Both the position numbers and the translations under genes were made by a program. The notes under the pieces are model-generated. The model made no database searches and was not told the origin of the DNA. It saw only the letters and a list, made by a program, of their open reading frames with translations. A DNA stretch of 21,478 bases from Stramonita haemastoma (lineage: Eukaryota > Mollusca > Gastropoda > Neogastropoda > Muricidae): the NCBI GenBank assembly GCA_030674155.1, contig CM060344.1, positions 36,711,505 to 36,732,982 on the forward strand, given 5' to 3'. Below are positions 1 to 8,083 of the stretch, piece by piece. Position 1 is the first letter of the stretch. The number at the start of each line of letters is the position of its first letter.

Positions 1-17
1 TTCATAACTGCCAGAAC

Positions 18-21
18 AACG

Positions 22-116
<95 letters not shown>

Positions 117-240
117 ACACACGGTACACACACAGTACACACACACGCGCGCGCGCGTGCACGCACGAACGCGCGCGTACATGGACACCCACACGCACGC
201 ACCCCCGCCTAGGCACAAACACACAGAAACACGCACACCA
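18..240. repeat. (AAC)n then (CA)n microsatellite with CG-rich alternating end
   Basis: AAC triplets run from about 18 to 52 and pass directly into a CA tract to about 120, followed by degenerate CA with GTACAC interruptions. From about 144 to 180 the sequence is alternating purine-pyrimidine (CGCGCGCG, GTGCACGC), a composition known to favour Z-DNA. No coding content is supported; the open frames across it are Cys/Val shadows. Confidence 0.95.
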
Positions 241-267
241 TCTCTACCCATCTATCTATCCCTTAGG

Positions 268-460
268 CTGGCGACCATGGTGTAGTTAATTCTGTAGCAA
301 AAAGCCGCTCTGATAGGGAAACAAATACAGTTGCATGCAGGAAAAAGAAAAACAATGGGTAGGCGCTGCACTTGTGGCGACGCGCTCTCCCCGGGGAGAG
401 CAGTCCGAATTTCACGCAGAAAAATCTGCTATGACATAAAGTGGTACAAAATACAAAATA
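268..460 (+). mobile_element. SINE, 3' portion (core with CTCTCCCCGGGGAGAGC)
   Basis: From about 285 the sequence (TTAATTCTGTAGC, then GATAGGGAAACAAAT, then AATGGGTAGGCGCTGC) and the core around 363-460 match, piece by piece, the element at 14168-14280 on the plus strand and at 12614-12800 on the minus strand. The shared core includes a self-complementary CTCCCCGGGGAG and ends in an A-rich AATACAAAATA tail. The tRNA-like head is absent, so this copy is 5'-truncated. I recall SINEs with this core from gastropod genomes, but no superfamily name is claimed. Confidence 0.8.
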
Positions 461-642
461 CCCCTGAAGACTTGACAACCAGGTCCATCCATTCATCTCT
501 CTGCTCTGCCTTTCTCAGGGTTTTGTTGAGTTCTAGGCCTGTCCATTCACTGATGTTGTCCTCCCATCTCTTCCTTAGTCTGCCTGTATTTCTTTCTCCT
601 TGGACAGTGCCTTTCAGTATTGTTTTTGCAATAAAAAGAATA
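461..642 (-). pseudogene. Non-LTR retrotransposon C-terminal fragment
   Basis: On the minus strand the frame reads a Lys/Arg-rich tail containing GRLRKRWEDNISEWTG and then RDEWMDLV. This pattern (GR-KRW-DNI-EWTG, later W--LV) is the familiar C-terminal end of many animal LINE reverse transcriptases, beyond the RT domain. Only about 60 residues remain. The frame runs out of a CA microsatellite at its 5' side and into the SINE at its 3' side, so both borders are truncated. No catalytic motif is present; it is a dead fragment. The clade (RTE- or CR1-like) cannot be settled from this length. Confidence 0.6.
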
Positions 643-644
643 CT

Positions 645-645
<1 letters not shown>

Positions 646-690
<45 letters not shown>

Positions 691-711
691 CACACTAACA
701 CACTAACACAC

Positions 712-768
<57 letters not shown>
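646..768. repeat. (CA)n microsatellite with CTAACA interruptions
   Basis: Two CA tracts are separated at about 689-712 by an interrupted stretch (AACACACTAACACACTAACACAC). The tract lies immediately upstream of the split SINE at 790. Confidence 0.97.
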
Positions 769-789
769 CTATAAACTGTGAGCTCACTC

Positions 790-894
790 CGAACAGCTTA
801 CCCACGTGTTCAAACCTGATCGCTTTTCAAATAAGTAGGCCACTGTGTACCATGGGAACATATAACATAATTTACAAAACCGAATACGCACGGG
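790..894 (+). mobile_element. SINE, left half, split by the LINE insertion
   Basis: The stretch CCACGTGTTCAAACCTGATC, then AAGTAGGCCACTGTGTACC, GGGAACATATAACATAATTT and ACGCACGGG aligns stepwise with the reverse complement of 7530-7660 and with 18500-18610. Those copies continue after ACACGGG or ACATAGGG into a TGGATGTAAAA-type sequence and TGCTTATTCCATTATCC. Here that continuation is missing at 895 but is found at 7180-7228 in the same orientation. I infer one ancestral element interrupted by later insertions. Confidence 0.7.
883..894. repeat. Target-site duplication, first copy (AATACGCACGGG)
   Basis: The same 12 bases recur at 6292-6303 and 7166-7177. This copy marks the 5' edge of the L1/Tx1-like element. 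The preceding G (882) is shared with the third copy (7165) but not with the second. Confidence 0.75.
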
Positions 895-1953
895 ATACTG
901 GAGTGGGTACAGGGCCCGATGCTGTGATGAGACTTATCCAAGTGGCATTCTTTGTGGGTTTCAGCCTGTTATCTTTCTATTGTTGCTGTCCTGTTTTCTT
1001 CTTTGTGGTTATATAGAAACGATGAATTGGACAAGATGGCTGACACCTCCGGTACAGCATGTTTTTGGTTTTGCTCTGGGGGATGAGTGAGATGAATGTT
1101 GAACTGACACACTTTTGAAAGTCCTTTTTTTAAGGACAGTGATTCATATTTTGAGGGGATGGGTGCCTGTTGGATATTGGAATTAGGACGAATATTGGTG
1201 TGATTTTTTATGCTTTTCCCCAATTTGATATATAATACCTTTTTAAAATTATTTCATCATTATGCTTTCAACTTTTGCCAATTTAAAGGGAAGGAAGGGA
1301 AAGACTAGGGTGTATTACCACCTGTATCGGCTGCATGAACATAGATAAACGCACTGATGGGTGTGTGACTGTGTGCGAGTAGGCATACACTGACACAAAC
1401 AGAAAAAAATGAAAAGAAAAGAAATATATACACTAGGACACATATGCTTTTCACAAAAATTTAAGCTGAATATAAACAAGCATTCTTTGAAGAAAAGGTG
1501 TTCGCGCTGCAGTGATAGAAAGAGACTTGGCTCTTCCTGACTGTTAGTATGGTTCGCAGCAACCCTGCTTTTGCGGTCCCCCCCCCCCCCCCTCTCTCTT
1601 TTTGGGAGCATGACATGTACATGTCCCGTGATCCTGGCCCGATAGTCAACAACAAGTACTTCACTGATTGTTTGTTTTTGTTTGGTTGGTTGGTTTTGAT
1701 TTTGGTGGGTTTTTTGGTTTTGTTTTGTGGGTTTTTTTGTTTTATATCTGTTTTATAGTTTGTGTGGGGATTTTTTCTTCGTTTGTTAGTCTTTTTTTCT
1801 GAACTGATATGGACATTTTTGTACAAGGGTGTTTGTGTACATGTTTGGATTCTTTACATGGAGGTAACTCACAGCAGAGGAGTATAATTTGCTATGAAGA
1901 AAGGTGGGCACATAGCATTAGCAAACAAGCAGAAAATACTATGTTAAACTCGC
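895..1953 (+). other. LINE 5' region without ORF1
   Basis: About 1.06 kb precedes ORF2. Open frames here are short, low in complexity and on both strands; none shows an RNA-recognition, zinc-finger, esterase or coiled-coil ORF1 protein. A C14 run lies at 1579-1592 and T/G-rich sequence fills 1665-1830. L1/Tx1 elements normally carry ORF1 here, so it has been lost, replaced, or the true element starts nearer to 1954. Confidence 0.45.
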
Positions 1954-2346
1954 ATGACAAGCATGGCTAATATAATTATTTCATCCTTGAACTGCCAAGG
2001 CCTTGGAAACTTTCATAAGCGTAAAGATGTTTTCCAATTTCTAAGACAAAAACAACACTCAATATATTTACTGCAAGATACTCACTTCACACAAAAAACA
2101 GGACGTCAGATAAGAGCTGAATGGGGATATGAATGTATTTTTGCATGTAATAACTCTAGATCACGAGGTGTAGCCATTCTCCTTAATAACAATTTTGAAT
2201 TTAAAATAAGGAAAATAATTAAAGATTATCAGGGAAATTACATTATCTTAGTGTTAAATACTATGGGAATAGAGTTAGTGTTGGTAAATGTATATGGACC
2301 AAACAGAGATGAACCAGTCTTTTTTCAAATATACAAGCAAAGATAG
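1954..2346 (+). pseudogene. ORF2 segment 1: endonuclease N-terminal half
   Basis: The frame holds SLNCQGL (Asn13, metal-binding region), LLQDTH (residues 39-44), RGVAILLN and LVNVYGPN, the ordered blocks of the LINE AP-endonuclease fold. The usual catalytic Glu of the LQETH block is Asp42 here; I recall this substitution in other Tx1-like elements, so it need not be inactivating. The frame ends at TAG 2344-2346 because of a shift in the T6 run around 2322. The sequence from 2347 continues the same domain in another frame. Confidence 0.85.
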
Positions 2347-3362
2347 AAGAACTTACAATTCCTAACATAATAATAGCAGGGGACTGGAACCTGGTTCTAA
2401 ATCCAAACCTTGATTATTTCAATTATAAACATATTAATAATGTTAAATCACAAGAAACGGTTTTGGGAATGATGTCCAAACTTGAATTGGTCGATATTTG
2501 GAGAATGCTAAACCAGGAAATAACTAGGTATACATGGAGAAGACCAACCCCATTGCAGCAAAGCCGACTGGATTTTTTTCTAGTATCTGACACTCTTATT
2601 AATAAAGTAAAAGATACAGACATCCTGTTTGGATATAGGAGCGATCATTCAATGATAACGTTGGATATTGCTATTAAAAAACAAGAAAAGAAAAAAGGCT
2701 TCTGGAAATTTAATTCATCCTTACTCAAAGACAAAGACTATGTTAAACAAGTTAACCATACGATCGAAAGAGTAAAGAAGCAGTACGCACTACTTCCTTA
2801 TGATCGAGAAGCTGTAGACGAAATACCTAATGACCAAATTCAATTATCAGTTTCAGATCAACTATTTTTAGACACATTGATTATGGAAATAACAGCAAAC
2901 ACAATATCTTACGCTATCAGAAAAAATAAAGACAAGAATATTAACGAAGTAAAGCTGGAAAACGACATTCAACATTTAGAACAAAAATTGAACTTAAATG
3001 AAGAAGATATGAAAGTTATCGTGGAGAAAAAAGAAGAACTCAGCAGACTCAGAAAAACCAAAATAGATGGTATTCTCCTAAGATCTAGGGCGAGGTGGGC
3101 TGCTCAGGGAGAAAAGGTAACAAAATATTTCTGCTCCTTGGAGAAAAGAAATTTTGTAAGCAAACAAATGTTAAAATTAAAAACAGATCAAGAATCTGTC
3201 TTAACTGACTCGGGGGATATTTTAGAAGAAGCCAAAACATACTATAAGAAACTGTACTCTAAAAGATCAATAGGTGACTGTAATTTAGACAGTTTTAAAA
3301 ATAACTTGCCCAAACTCAGTAAAAAAAAGAGTCAGAACAGCTTGAAGGACCAATTACCCTAA
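2347..3362 (+). pseudogene. ORF2 segment 2: endonuclease C-terminal half and linker
   Basis: Beginning just after the first frame shift, the frame reads IIIAGDWN (the GDxN block, about 2368-2391), then SRLDFFLVS and RSDHSMI, the last endonuclease blocks with the catalytic Asp and His. From about 2690 it becomes a charged linker rich in Lys, Glu and Asn with coiled-coil character (KLENDIQHLEQKLNL), then RARWAAQGEKVTKYFCSLEK, the conserved block preceding the RT in L1-like proteins. The open frame with an internal ATG starts at 2463; the homology extends upstream to about 2347. It ends at TAA 3360-3362 after the A8 run at about 3321. Confidence 0.85.
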
Positions 3363-5340
3363 AAGAGGCATCTGAGGTTTTAAAAAAGATGGACAATGAT
3401 AAAAGCCCAGGAACGGATGGTATAACAGTAAACTTTTTCAAATTCTTTTGGAAGCAGCTAGGTCAGTTTGTAGTTAGATCTTTAAATGAAGGTTTCTATA
3501 AAGGAGAAATGTCCTTAACACAAAAAGAAGGCATCATAATTTGTATACCTAAAGGAGATAAACCTAGAGAGTATTTAAAGAATTGGCGACCGATTTCTCT
3601 GTTAAATGTTACATACAAGATAGGATCAGCATGTATTGCAAATAGAATAAAGAATGTATTACCAATTTTAATTAACGAAGATCAGTCAGGATTTATTAAA
3701 GGGAGATATATAGGAGATAGTTTGAGAACAATATATGATGTAATAGATTATTTGGAAGCTAAGAATCTGCCAGGGCTGTTAATTTCAATTGACTTCGAGA
3801 AGGCGATTGATTCTGTCCGCTGGACTTATATGCATAAGGTGCTTCAGGAATTTGGTTTTGGAAAGGCAATACAGAGATGGGTCTCGTCCTTCTACAATAG
3901 AATACAATCATATGTTACAGTCAATGGAAAGGTATCATCGAGTTTTTGTATAGAAAGAGGATGTCGCCAAGGCGACCCAATATCACCTTATCTTTTTGTT
4001 CTATGTGCCGAACTATTAGCTTGTAAAATTAGAGAAGATAAAGAAATTAAAGGGATAAAAGTAGCAGACACTGAATTTAAGGTATGTCAATATGCAGATG
4101 ATACTTCATTCACTCTACAGGGTGACAGTAGATCGTATACAAGGTTATTCCAAACACTTGAAGCATTTGAATATCTATCAGGCTTAAAATTAAATTATGA
4201 AAAAACAATGAATGTTTGGCTTGGGAAAAAAAGAAACTCCCCCGTTGTTTACTTGCGGTCAAAGAAAATGGAATGGAATCCAAACAGATTCAAACTCTTA
4301 GGTCTCTGGTTTACAAATAATCTTGCTGACATGACAGAAATCAATACAAATGAAAAACTTTCAGAAATAAAAATACTATTTAATATATGGTGTCAAAGAA
4401 TGGTTACGCCGTTAGGAAGAGTGGCAGTGCTTAAATCACTGATATTATCAAAACTGGTGTATCTGTGGATTCTGCTGCCAAACCCTCCAGACATAAGAAT
4501 AAACCAGTTACAACAAATGTGCTATCGGTTTGTATGGGATAATAAAACAGACAAAATCCAAAGAAAATACTCAGTGCAAAACACTCTAAATGGTGGCCTG
4601 GGGATTCCACACATAAAAACATATCTTCAGTCCCTAAAAATATCATGGATAAGAAAACTGTACTTCCAGAAAGGCAAATGGGGGAAAATAATACGTTACT
4701 TTTGTCCTGATGTTGACTCACTAGGTAGTTATGGTCCAAAACACTTTGTAGGAAAGAGAGTAAACACCTTTTGGAAAGATGTGTTTTGCTCATACGAACT
4801 TTTTTGTAAACAAATCGACCTAAAAGAAAGTCAAGAACTAGCAGCTGAACCAATATTTTACAACGAAAAATTTAAAGTTGGCAATAGATCATTCTACTAC
4901 AAGAAATGGATGCAAGGTGACGTGTTCTTAGTAAAACATTTATTAAACGAAAATGGTGACTTTTTAAGTCAAGAAAAGTTGTCTCAAAAATTAGGATTTA
5001 CGATAAACTTTTTAGAATATATGAGTTGTATAAGATCGATCAAAAAATACGCAACGAAAAGTAATATAACAATAGATACTAACATTAGCAAAGAAAGAAC
5101 AAAAGCATTAAATAAAATAGCATCGGTAAATAAGGGATCAAAGTCTTACTACAATGTTATGATAGAAAAAAAAGAAGTTTCTGACATCAAAGCGTTCGTA
5201 AAATGGAACACTTTTTTAAACAATAAAATTGTATGGGGAGATGTTTTGAAAAAAATTACCAGAATTAAAGAAATAAAGCTAAAATGGTTCCAGATCAAAA
5301 TATGTCATAGAATCTTGGTGACAAATGGCATTTTAAAAAA
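3363..5340 (+). pseudogene. ORF2 segment 3: reverse transcriptase and connector
   Basis: The frame begins with a SPGTDGI block (finger region), then WRPISLLNVTYKI, DQSGFIKGR, motif A IDFEKAIDS (3788-3814; catalytic Asp at 3791), RGCRQGDPISPYLF and motif C QYADDT (4088-4105; catalytic Asp pair at 4097 and 4100), then GLKLNYEKT and LLGLWF. All catalytic aspartates are intact. Motif A has Ile where most LINEs have Phe in FEKAFD. Downstream is a thumb/connector with conserved Trp (GLGIPHIKT, KKWMQGDVFLVKHLL). The in-frame ATG is at 3389 but homology begins before it. After about 5335 the meaningful frame shifts; the rest of this frame to 5491 is a shadow. Confidence 0.92.
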
Positions 5341-5763
5341 ATGCAGGTTGTTAACAGTGACATGTGTAATTTTTGCAATACTGAAAAAGATACAATATAC
5401 CACTATCTTTGGGACTGTCAATATTCTCAGGATTTCTGGAGAGAATTTACACATTTATTGGAAAGTAAATGCCAACATTGTACACAATTAACACTTAACC
5501 AGGAACTAGTTCTATTTGGAGAAGATCAGAAAACAAAAACTGATGAGATTCTAGATTTGTTATTGATACTAGGGAAATACTTTCTCTATAAATGTCGACT
5601 TAACAAAATAAAACCTGCCATCAATAGTTTCATGCAGGAACTGAAATACAGATACAAGTTAGAAAAATATATGCCTTGTCTAGAAATGAGACCAACTGCA
5701 TTCGAAGTAAAATGGTTTCCATACGCAAACCTTGTTGAAAATGGAAACACTGCTATTCATTGA
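5341..5763 (+). pseudogene. ORF2 segment 4: Cys/His knuckle C-terminal tail
   Basis: The frame from 5341 reads CNFC at residues 9-12, His21 and Cys26 (DTIYHYLWDC), followed by SQDFWREF. This C-x2-C-x8-H-x4-C pattern is the zinc-knuckle tail typical of LINE reverse transcriptases and is thought to bind nucleic acid. It joins segment 3 by a one-base shift at the A7 run just upstream of 5341. The protein ends at TGA 5761-5763, and an A18 run starts at once after the stop. Confidence 0.85.
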
Positions 5764-6291
5764 AAAAAAAAAAAAAAAAAGGATAATCTAGAAGTGTGAC
5801 TCGGGGAGGAAAGGGGATGTTACATACAACATGCATTTGCTTTCCCACATAAAATATTAAAGTAGCTGTACACATTCACTCTATACTTGGTTTAATACAT
5901 CTTTTTTGAGGCCTTGCTTCATCTGTAACAAAACTCTTTTTATATACTTTTTTTCTGTTAAACTTGATTTTTGTCGTTATTGCTATTCTGTTACCTCTGT
6001 TCTAGTATTAATGAAGATACTCAAGATAAATGTAACTCTACACCGTTTTTTCCACAAAAAAAATCCCTTGCAAGATAATTGAAATATTGATATGTATAAC
6101 ACAATCATAATGTCAGAAGGCTACACACTGTATTGGCAATGAACATTTTGTTGTTTGTTTTCGCTTTAACATCTTCCACTTTAAATGATATTGGACGATA
6201 AATGAACGTTTTGTATTGATGAAGATGTATGTGCTTTATGAGTGAATATAACCTGCAATGCAAGGTAAAAAAAAAAAATAAATAAATAAAA
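5764..6291 (+). other. LINE 3' region with A-rich terminal tail
   Basis: An A run (about 5764-5781) follows the ORF2 stop. About 480 bases of AT-rich non-coding sequence follow, and the stretch closes with an A/TAAA tail at 6266-6293 directly before the target duplication. It is either a 3' UTR with an internal A tract or sequence carried along by read-through past a first poly(A). Confidence 0.55.
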
Positions 6292-6305
6292 AATACGCAC
6301 GGGCC
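6292..6305. repeat. Target-site duplication, second copy (AATACGCACGGGCC)
   Basis: This copy matches 7166-7179 over 14 bases and 883-894 over 12 bases. It is both the 3' flank of the LINE and the 5' flank of the SINE at 6306-7165. Confidence 0.75.
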
Positions 6306-7165
6306 ACCAGCCGCCATGGCGCAGTGGTTAGCGCCTTGGATTCCGGACTGGAGGGTCGCGGGTTCGAATCCCATAAGTCATAGGGATTTTTTCGGGCTCC
6401 GGCCGGCTCCTACCCAGAGTGAGTGTGCTGTGGGCTCAGTGGGGAGACTGGGACCACACAGTCGAGCTTCATCCACTTTACGGATGCAAATTTGAAAGTG
6501 TTGCTCAAATTACCTGACCAACACTGCAGGTGTCTGTATCTCTCGGGCCTGGTTGACGCCGGGATATATTATGACAGTAAGCGTAGAGAACAACCCTGTC
6601 AAGTAGTCTCAAAGCGGATGCACCTCCACAGCAGCATCATTACATCCTCCTCCTCATCATTGACCATCATGCAATAATAAAAATTGCCTCTGATTCGGTG
6701 GCCTCCGTTGCTCTGGTCTCACGGTGACCTCAGATTCGGTTTCCACATACGCTTCTGTGCCTGTGATGAATTTGTGTCAAAGCCTTTGTGGTTGGAGGTT
6801 CGCGGGGAGGCGGTTGTTGGAGGGACGTTGTGGTGGTCGCCTCCTTGGGTGGGTGGTTCACTCAGTCTGGCTCCGCGACTGAGCTAACACTGTCGTTAGT
6901 AGGGGGCTTAGTAGGTGGTGTCCTGCGTATGTTAACTCAGAACAGGCACCACTGAACACCACCAAAGTGACCCAGCAGAAGTGCAGGGCCCCTCTGGCTG
7001 GTGGCCCCGCGGCGGCCTAATATTGATGGGCTCCCTGTGGACTCCAGACCCCGGGGGTGAGACACAACGAATCTGGGTATGGCTGTGGCGGGGAGATTGA
7101 AATGAGCGGCGTGGGAACAGCAGTGCGGGAGCGTCACAGAAGACGAGGCAGCAACAAAAAAAAAG
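6306..7165 (+). mobile_element. Long tRNA-headed SINE, ~860 bp, with target-site duplication
   Basis: The head (6311-6372) shows a pol III A-box region (TGGCGCAGTGGTTAGCGCC) and a B box (GGTTCGAATCCC, about 6361-6372), as in tRNA-derived SINEs. The body then runs through GC-rich sequence with no convincing reading frame and ends in GCAACAAAAAAAAAG. The 14-bp direct repeat AATACGCACGGGCC flanks it exactly (6292-6305, 7166-7179). A pair of near-repeats, CCTCTGATTCGGTGGCC (about 6688) and CCTCAGATTCGGTTTCC (about 6728), suggests internal duplication or a join between modules. Most SINEs are 150-500 bp, so this is long; it could be a composite of two units. Confidence 0.75.
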
Positions 7166-7179
7166 AATACGCACGGGCC
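7166..7179. repeat. Target-site duplication, third copy (AATACGCACGGGCC)
   Basis: This copy closes the SINE at 6306-7165. It is preceded by G7165, matching G882 at the outermost left copy, which helps order the insertions. Confidence 0.75.
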
Positions 7180-7312
7180 TGGATGTAAAAAGCGCCTGAG
7201 TGCTTATTCCATTATCCTTGTTATAAAAACATAAATAAAAAAATAAATAAATGAATGAATAAATAAATAAATAAATGAATACATAAATACATGAATGAAT
7301 AAATAAATAAAC
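7180..7312 (+). mobile_element. SINE, right half (continuation of 790-894) with (TAAA/TGAA)n tail
   Basis: TGGATGTAAAAAGCGCCTGA and TGCTTATTCCATTATCCTTG match the 3' ends of the copies at 18620-18660 (plus) and about 7505-7545 (minus). A tetranucleotide AATA/AATG tail follows to about 7312. It takes up exactly where the fragment at 790-894 stops. Confidence 0.7.
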
Positions 7313-7345
7313 ATACACACACTCACACACATACACACGCACACG

Positions 7346-7436
<91 letters not shown>

Positions 7437-7452
7437 ACACACACATACACAG
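7313..7452. repeat. (CA)n microsatellite
   Basis: A near-perfect CA tract of about 100 bases follows a degenerate start (CACACTCACACACATACACACGC). Confidence 0.97.
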
Positions 7453-7704
7453 GGGTGTGCTTTTAATTCTTTCGATTCATTTTTTAAGATATATTCTTTT
7501 ATATCGAGGATAATGGAATAAACACCCATGTGCTATTTTTACATCCAGTTCCCGTGTCTATGCAGTGTTTGCAAATCTTGTCATCTGTTCCCACCGGCAC
7601 ACAATGGTTTACTCTTTCGAAAAGTGGAACAGGATTTAATGTGTGCGCAAGATGTTCTGCGTGCATTCGCACACAGGGCCTCGGTTTAGTCTCATCCGAA
7701 GGAC

Positions 7705-7706
<2 letters not shown>
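7453..7706 (-). mobile_element. SINE, antisense copy of the 790/18285 family
   Basis: Read on the minus strand it gives AGTCCTTCGGATGAGAC, TAAACCGAGGCCCTGTGTGC, CGCAGAACATCTTGCGCACA, then CCTGTTCCACTTTTCGAAAG, TGTGTGCCGGTGGGAACAG and TGTTTATTCCATTATCC, the same order as in the copies at 13852 and 18285. It lies between CA and TG tracts. The tRNA-like head is missing or eroded by the TG tract at 7707. Confidence 0.75.
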
Positions 7707-7782
<76 letters not shown>

Positions 7783-7810
7783 GTGTTGTGTGTGTGTGTG
7801 TGTGTGTGCT
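7707..7810. repeat. (TG)n microsatellite
   Basis: A TG tract interrupted near 7780 by TTGTGTTG. Confidence 0.97.
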
Positions 7811-7982
7811 TGGTCAGCAGTGAAATTCTGATGAACCAAAGCCATATTACAAGCATATGACACGCACTGCTGCCCTACATACACAGATAAATCAGTACCG
7901 CCCACAGGAGATAAAAGCGTGCTATGGACTAATTGTACCCGGGGTAAAAAATGAAATTGTACAGGCCTGGACTGATAAAGAC

Positions 7983-7983
<1 letters not shown>
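7811..7983. other. Unassigned single-copy-like stretch
   Basis: No frame or repeat is convincing. The last ~20 bases (GGACTGATAAAGACCCGTGTG) resemble the SINE segment GACTATAAACCGAGGCTGCG followed by GTGTGCG, so the next TG tract may have grown from a SINE remnant. Confidence 0.35.
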
Positions 7984-8046
<63 letters not shown>

Positions 8047-8071
8047 GTGTGTGTGTGTGTGTGTGTGTGTG
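7984..8071. repeat. (TG)n microsatellite with two TTG interruptions
   Basis: Three TG blocks are separated by TTG at about 8016 and 8045. Confidence 0.97.
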
Positions 8072-8083
8072 TTTCGTACTCTT
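8072..8083. repeat. Target-site duplication (TTTCGTACTCTT), left copy
   Basis: A perfect 12-bp match to 9014-9025, at the 3' end (minus-strand sense) of the truncated LINE. Confidence 0.75.

Larger units (their letters stand above)
1954..5763 (+). pseudogene. ORF2: LINE ORF2 (endonuclease-reverse transcriptase), three frame shifts
   Basis: ORF2 nicks target DNA and copies the element RNA at the nick. Parts in order: AP-type endonuclease (1954 to about 2690), a Lys/Glu-rich linker (to about 3360), reverse transcriptase (about 3360-4500), a Trp- and Lys-rich thumb/connector (to about 5330) and a Cys/His knuckle tail (to 5763). Total about 1270 codons, typical of L1/Tx1 ORF2. The frame breaks near 2322-2327 (T6 run), near 3321-3328 (A8 run) and near 5335-5341 (A7 run). 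In each case the reading continues in a neighbouring frame with no loss of homologous content, so each looks like a one-base change. They may be true mutations or consensus errors in homopolymers. I chose the ATG at 1954 because endonuclease motif 1 (SLNCQGL) follows within 13 codons. Confidence 0.88.
895..6291 (+). mobile_element. L1/Tx1-like non-LTR retrotransposon, ~5.4 kb
   Basis: The element is bounded by the 12-bp direct repeat AATACGCACGGG (883-894 and 6292-6303). Its parts are a ~1.06-kb 5' region with no recognisable ORF1, an ORF2 from 1954 to 5763 with apurinic-type endonuclease, reverse transcriptase and a C-terminal Cys/His knuckle, an A18 run directly after the ORF2 stop, about 480 further bases, and a terminal A-rich/TAAA tail at 6266-6293. 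L1 and Tx1 elements move by target-primed reverse transcription, leaving short duplications and A-rich 3' ends as seen here. The QYADD motif C, the spacing of the RT blocks and the CCHC tail fit the L1/Tx1 group rather than CR1 or RTE. The 5' border depends on the duplication; the real transcript start is unknown. Confidence 0.75.

Noticed and set aside
1549..1758. Plus-strand frame with a hydrophobic segment upstream of ORF2, considered as ORF1
   Set aside because: It is only 69 codons, dominated by a C14 run and T/G-rich DNA, with no ORF1p features.
4431..4853. Minus-strand open frame of 140 codons inside the RT region
   Set aside because: It is antisense to the clear LINE connector domain and has no recognisable motif.
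6311..6380. Genuine tRNA gene
   Set aside because: A and B boxes are present, but the sequence continues into an 860-bp element with an A tail and target duplication; the tRNA-like part is a SINE head.
6423..6887. Two plus-strand open frames of about 70-85 codons
   Set aside because: They lie inside the SINE body, have no family resemblance and no splice or promoter context.
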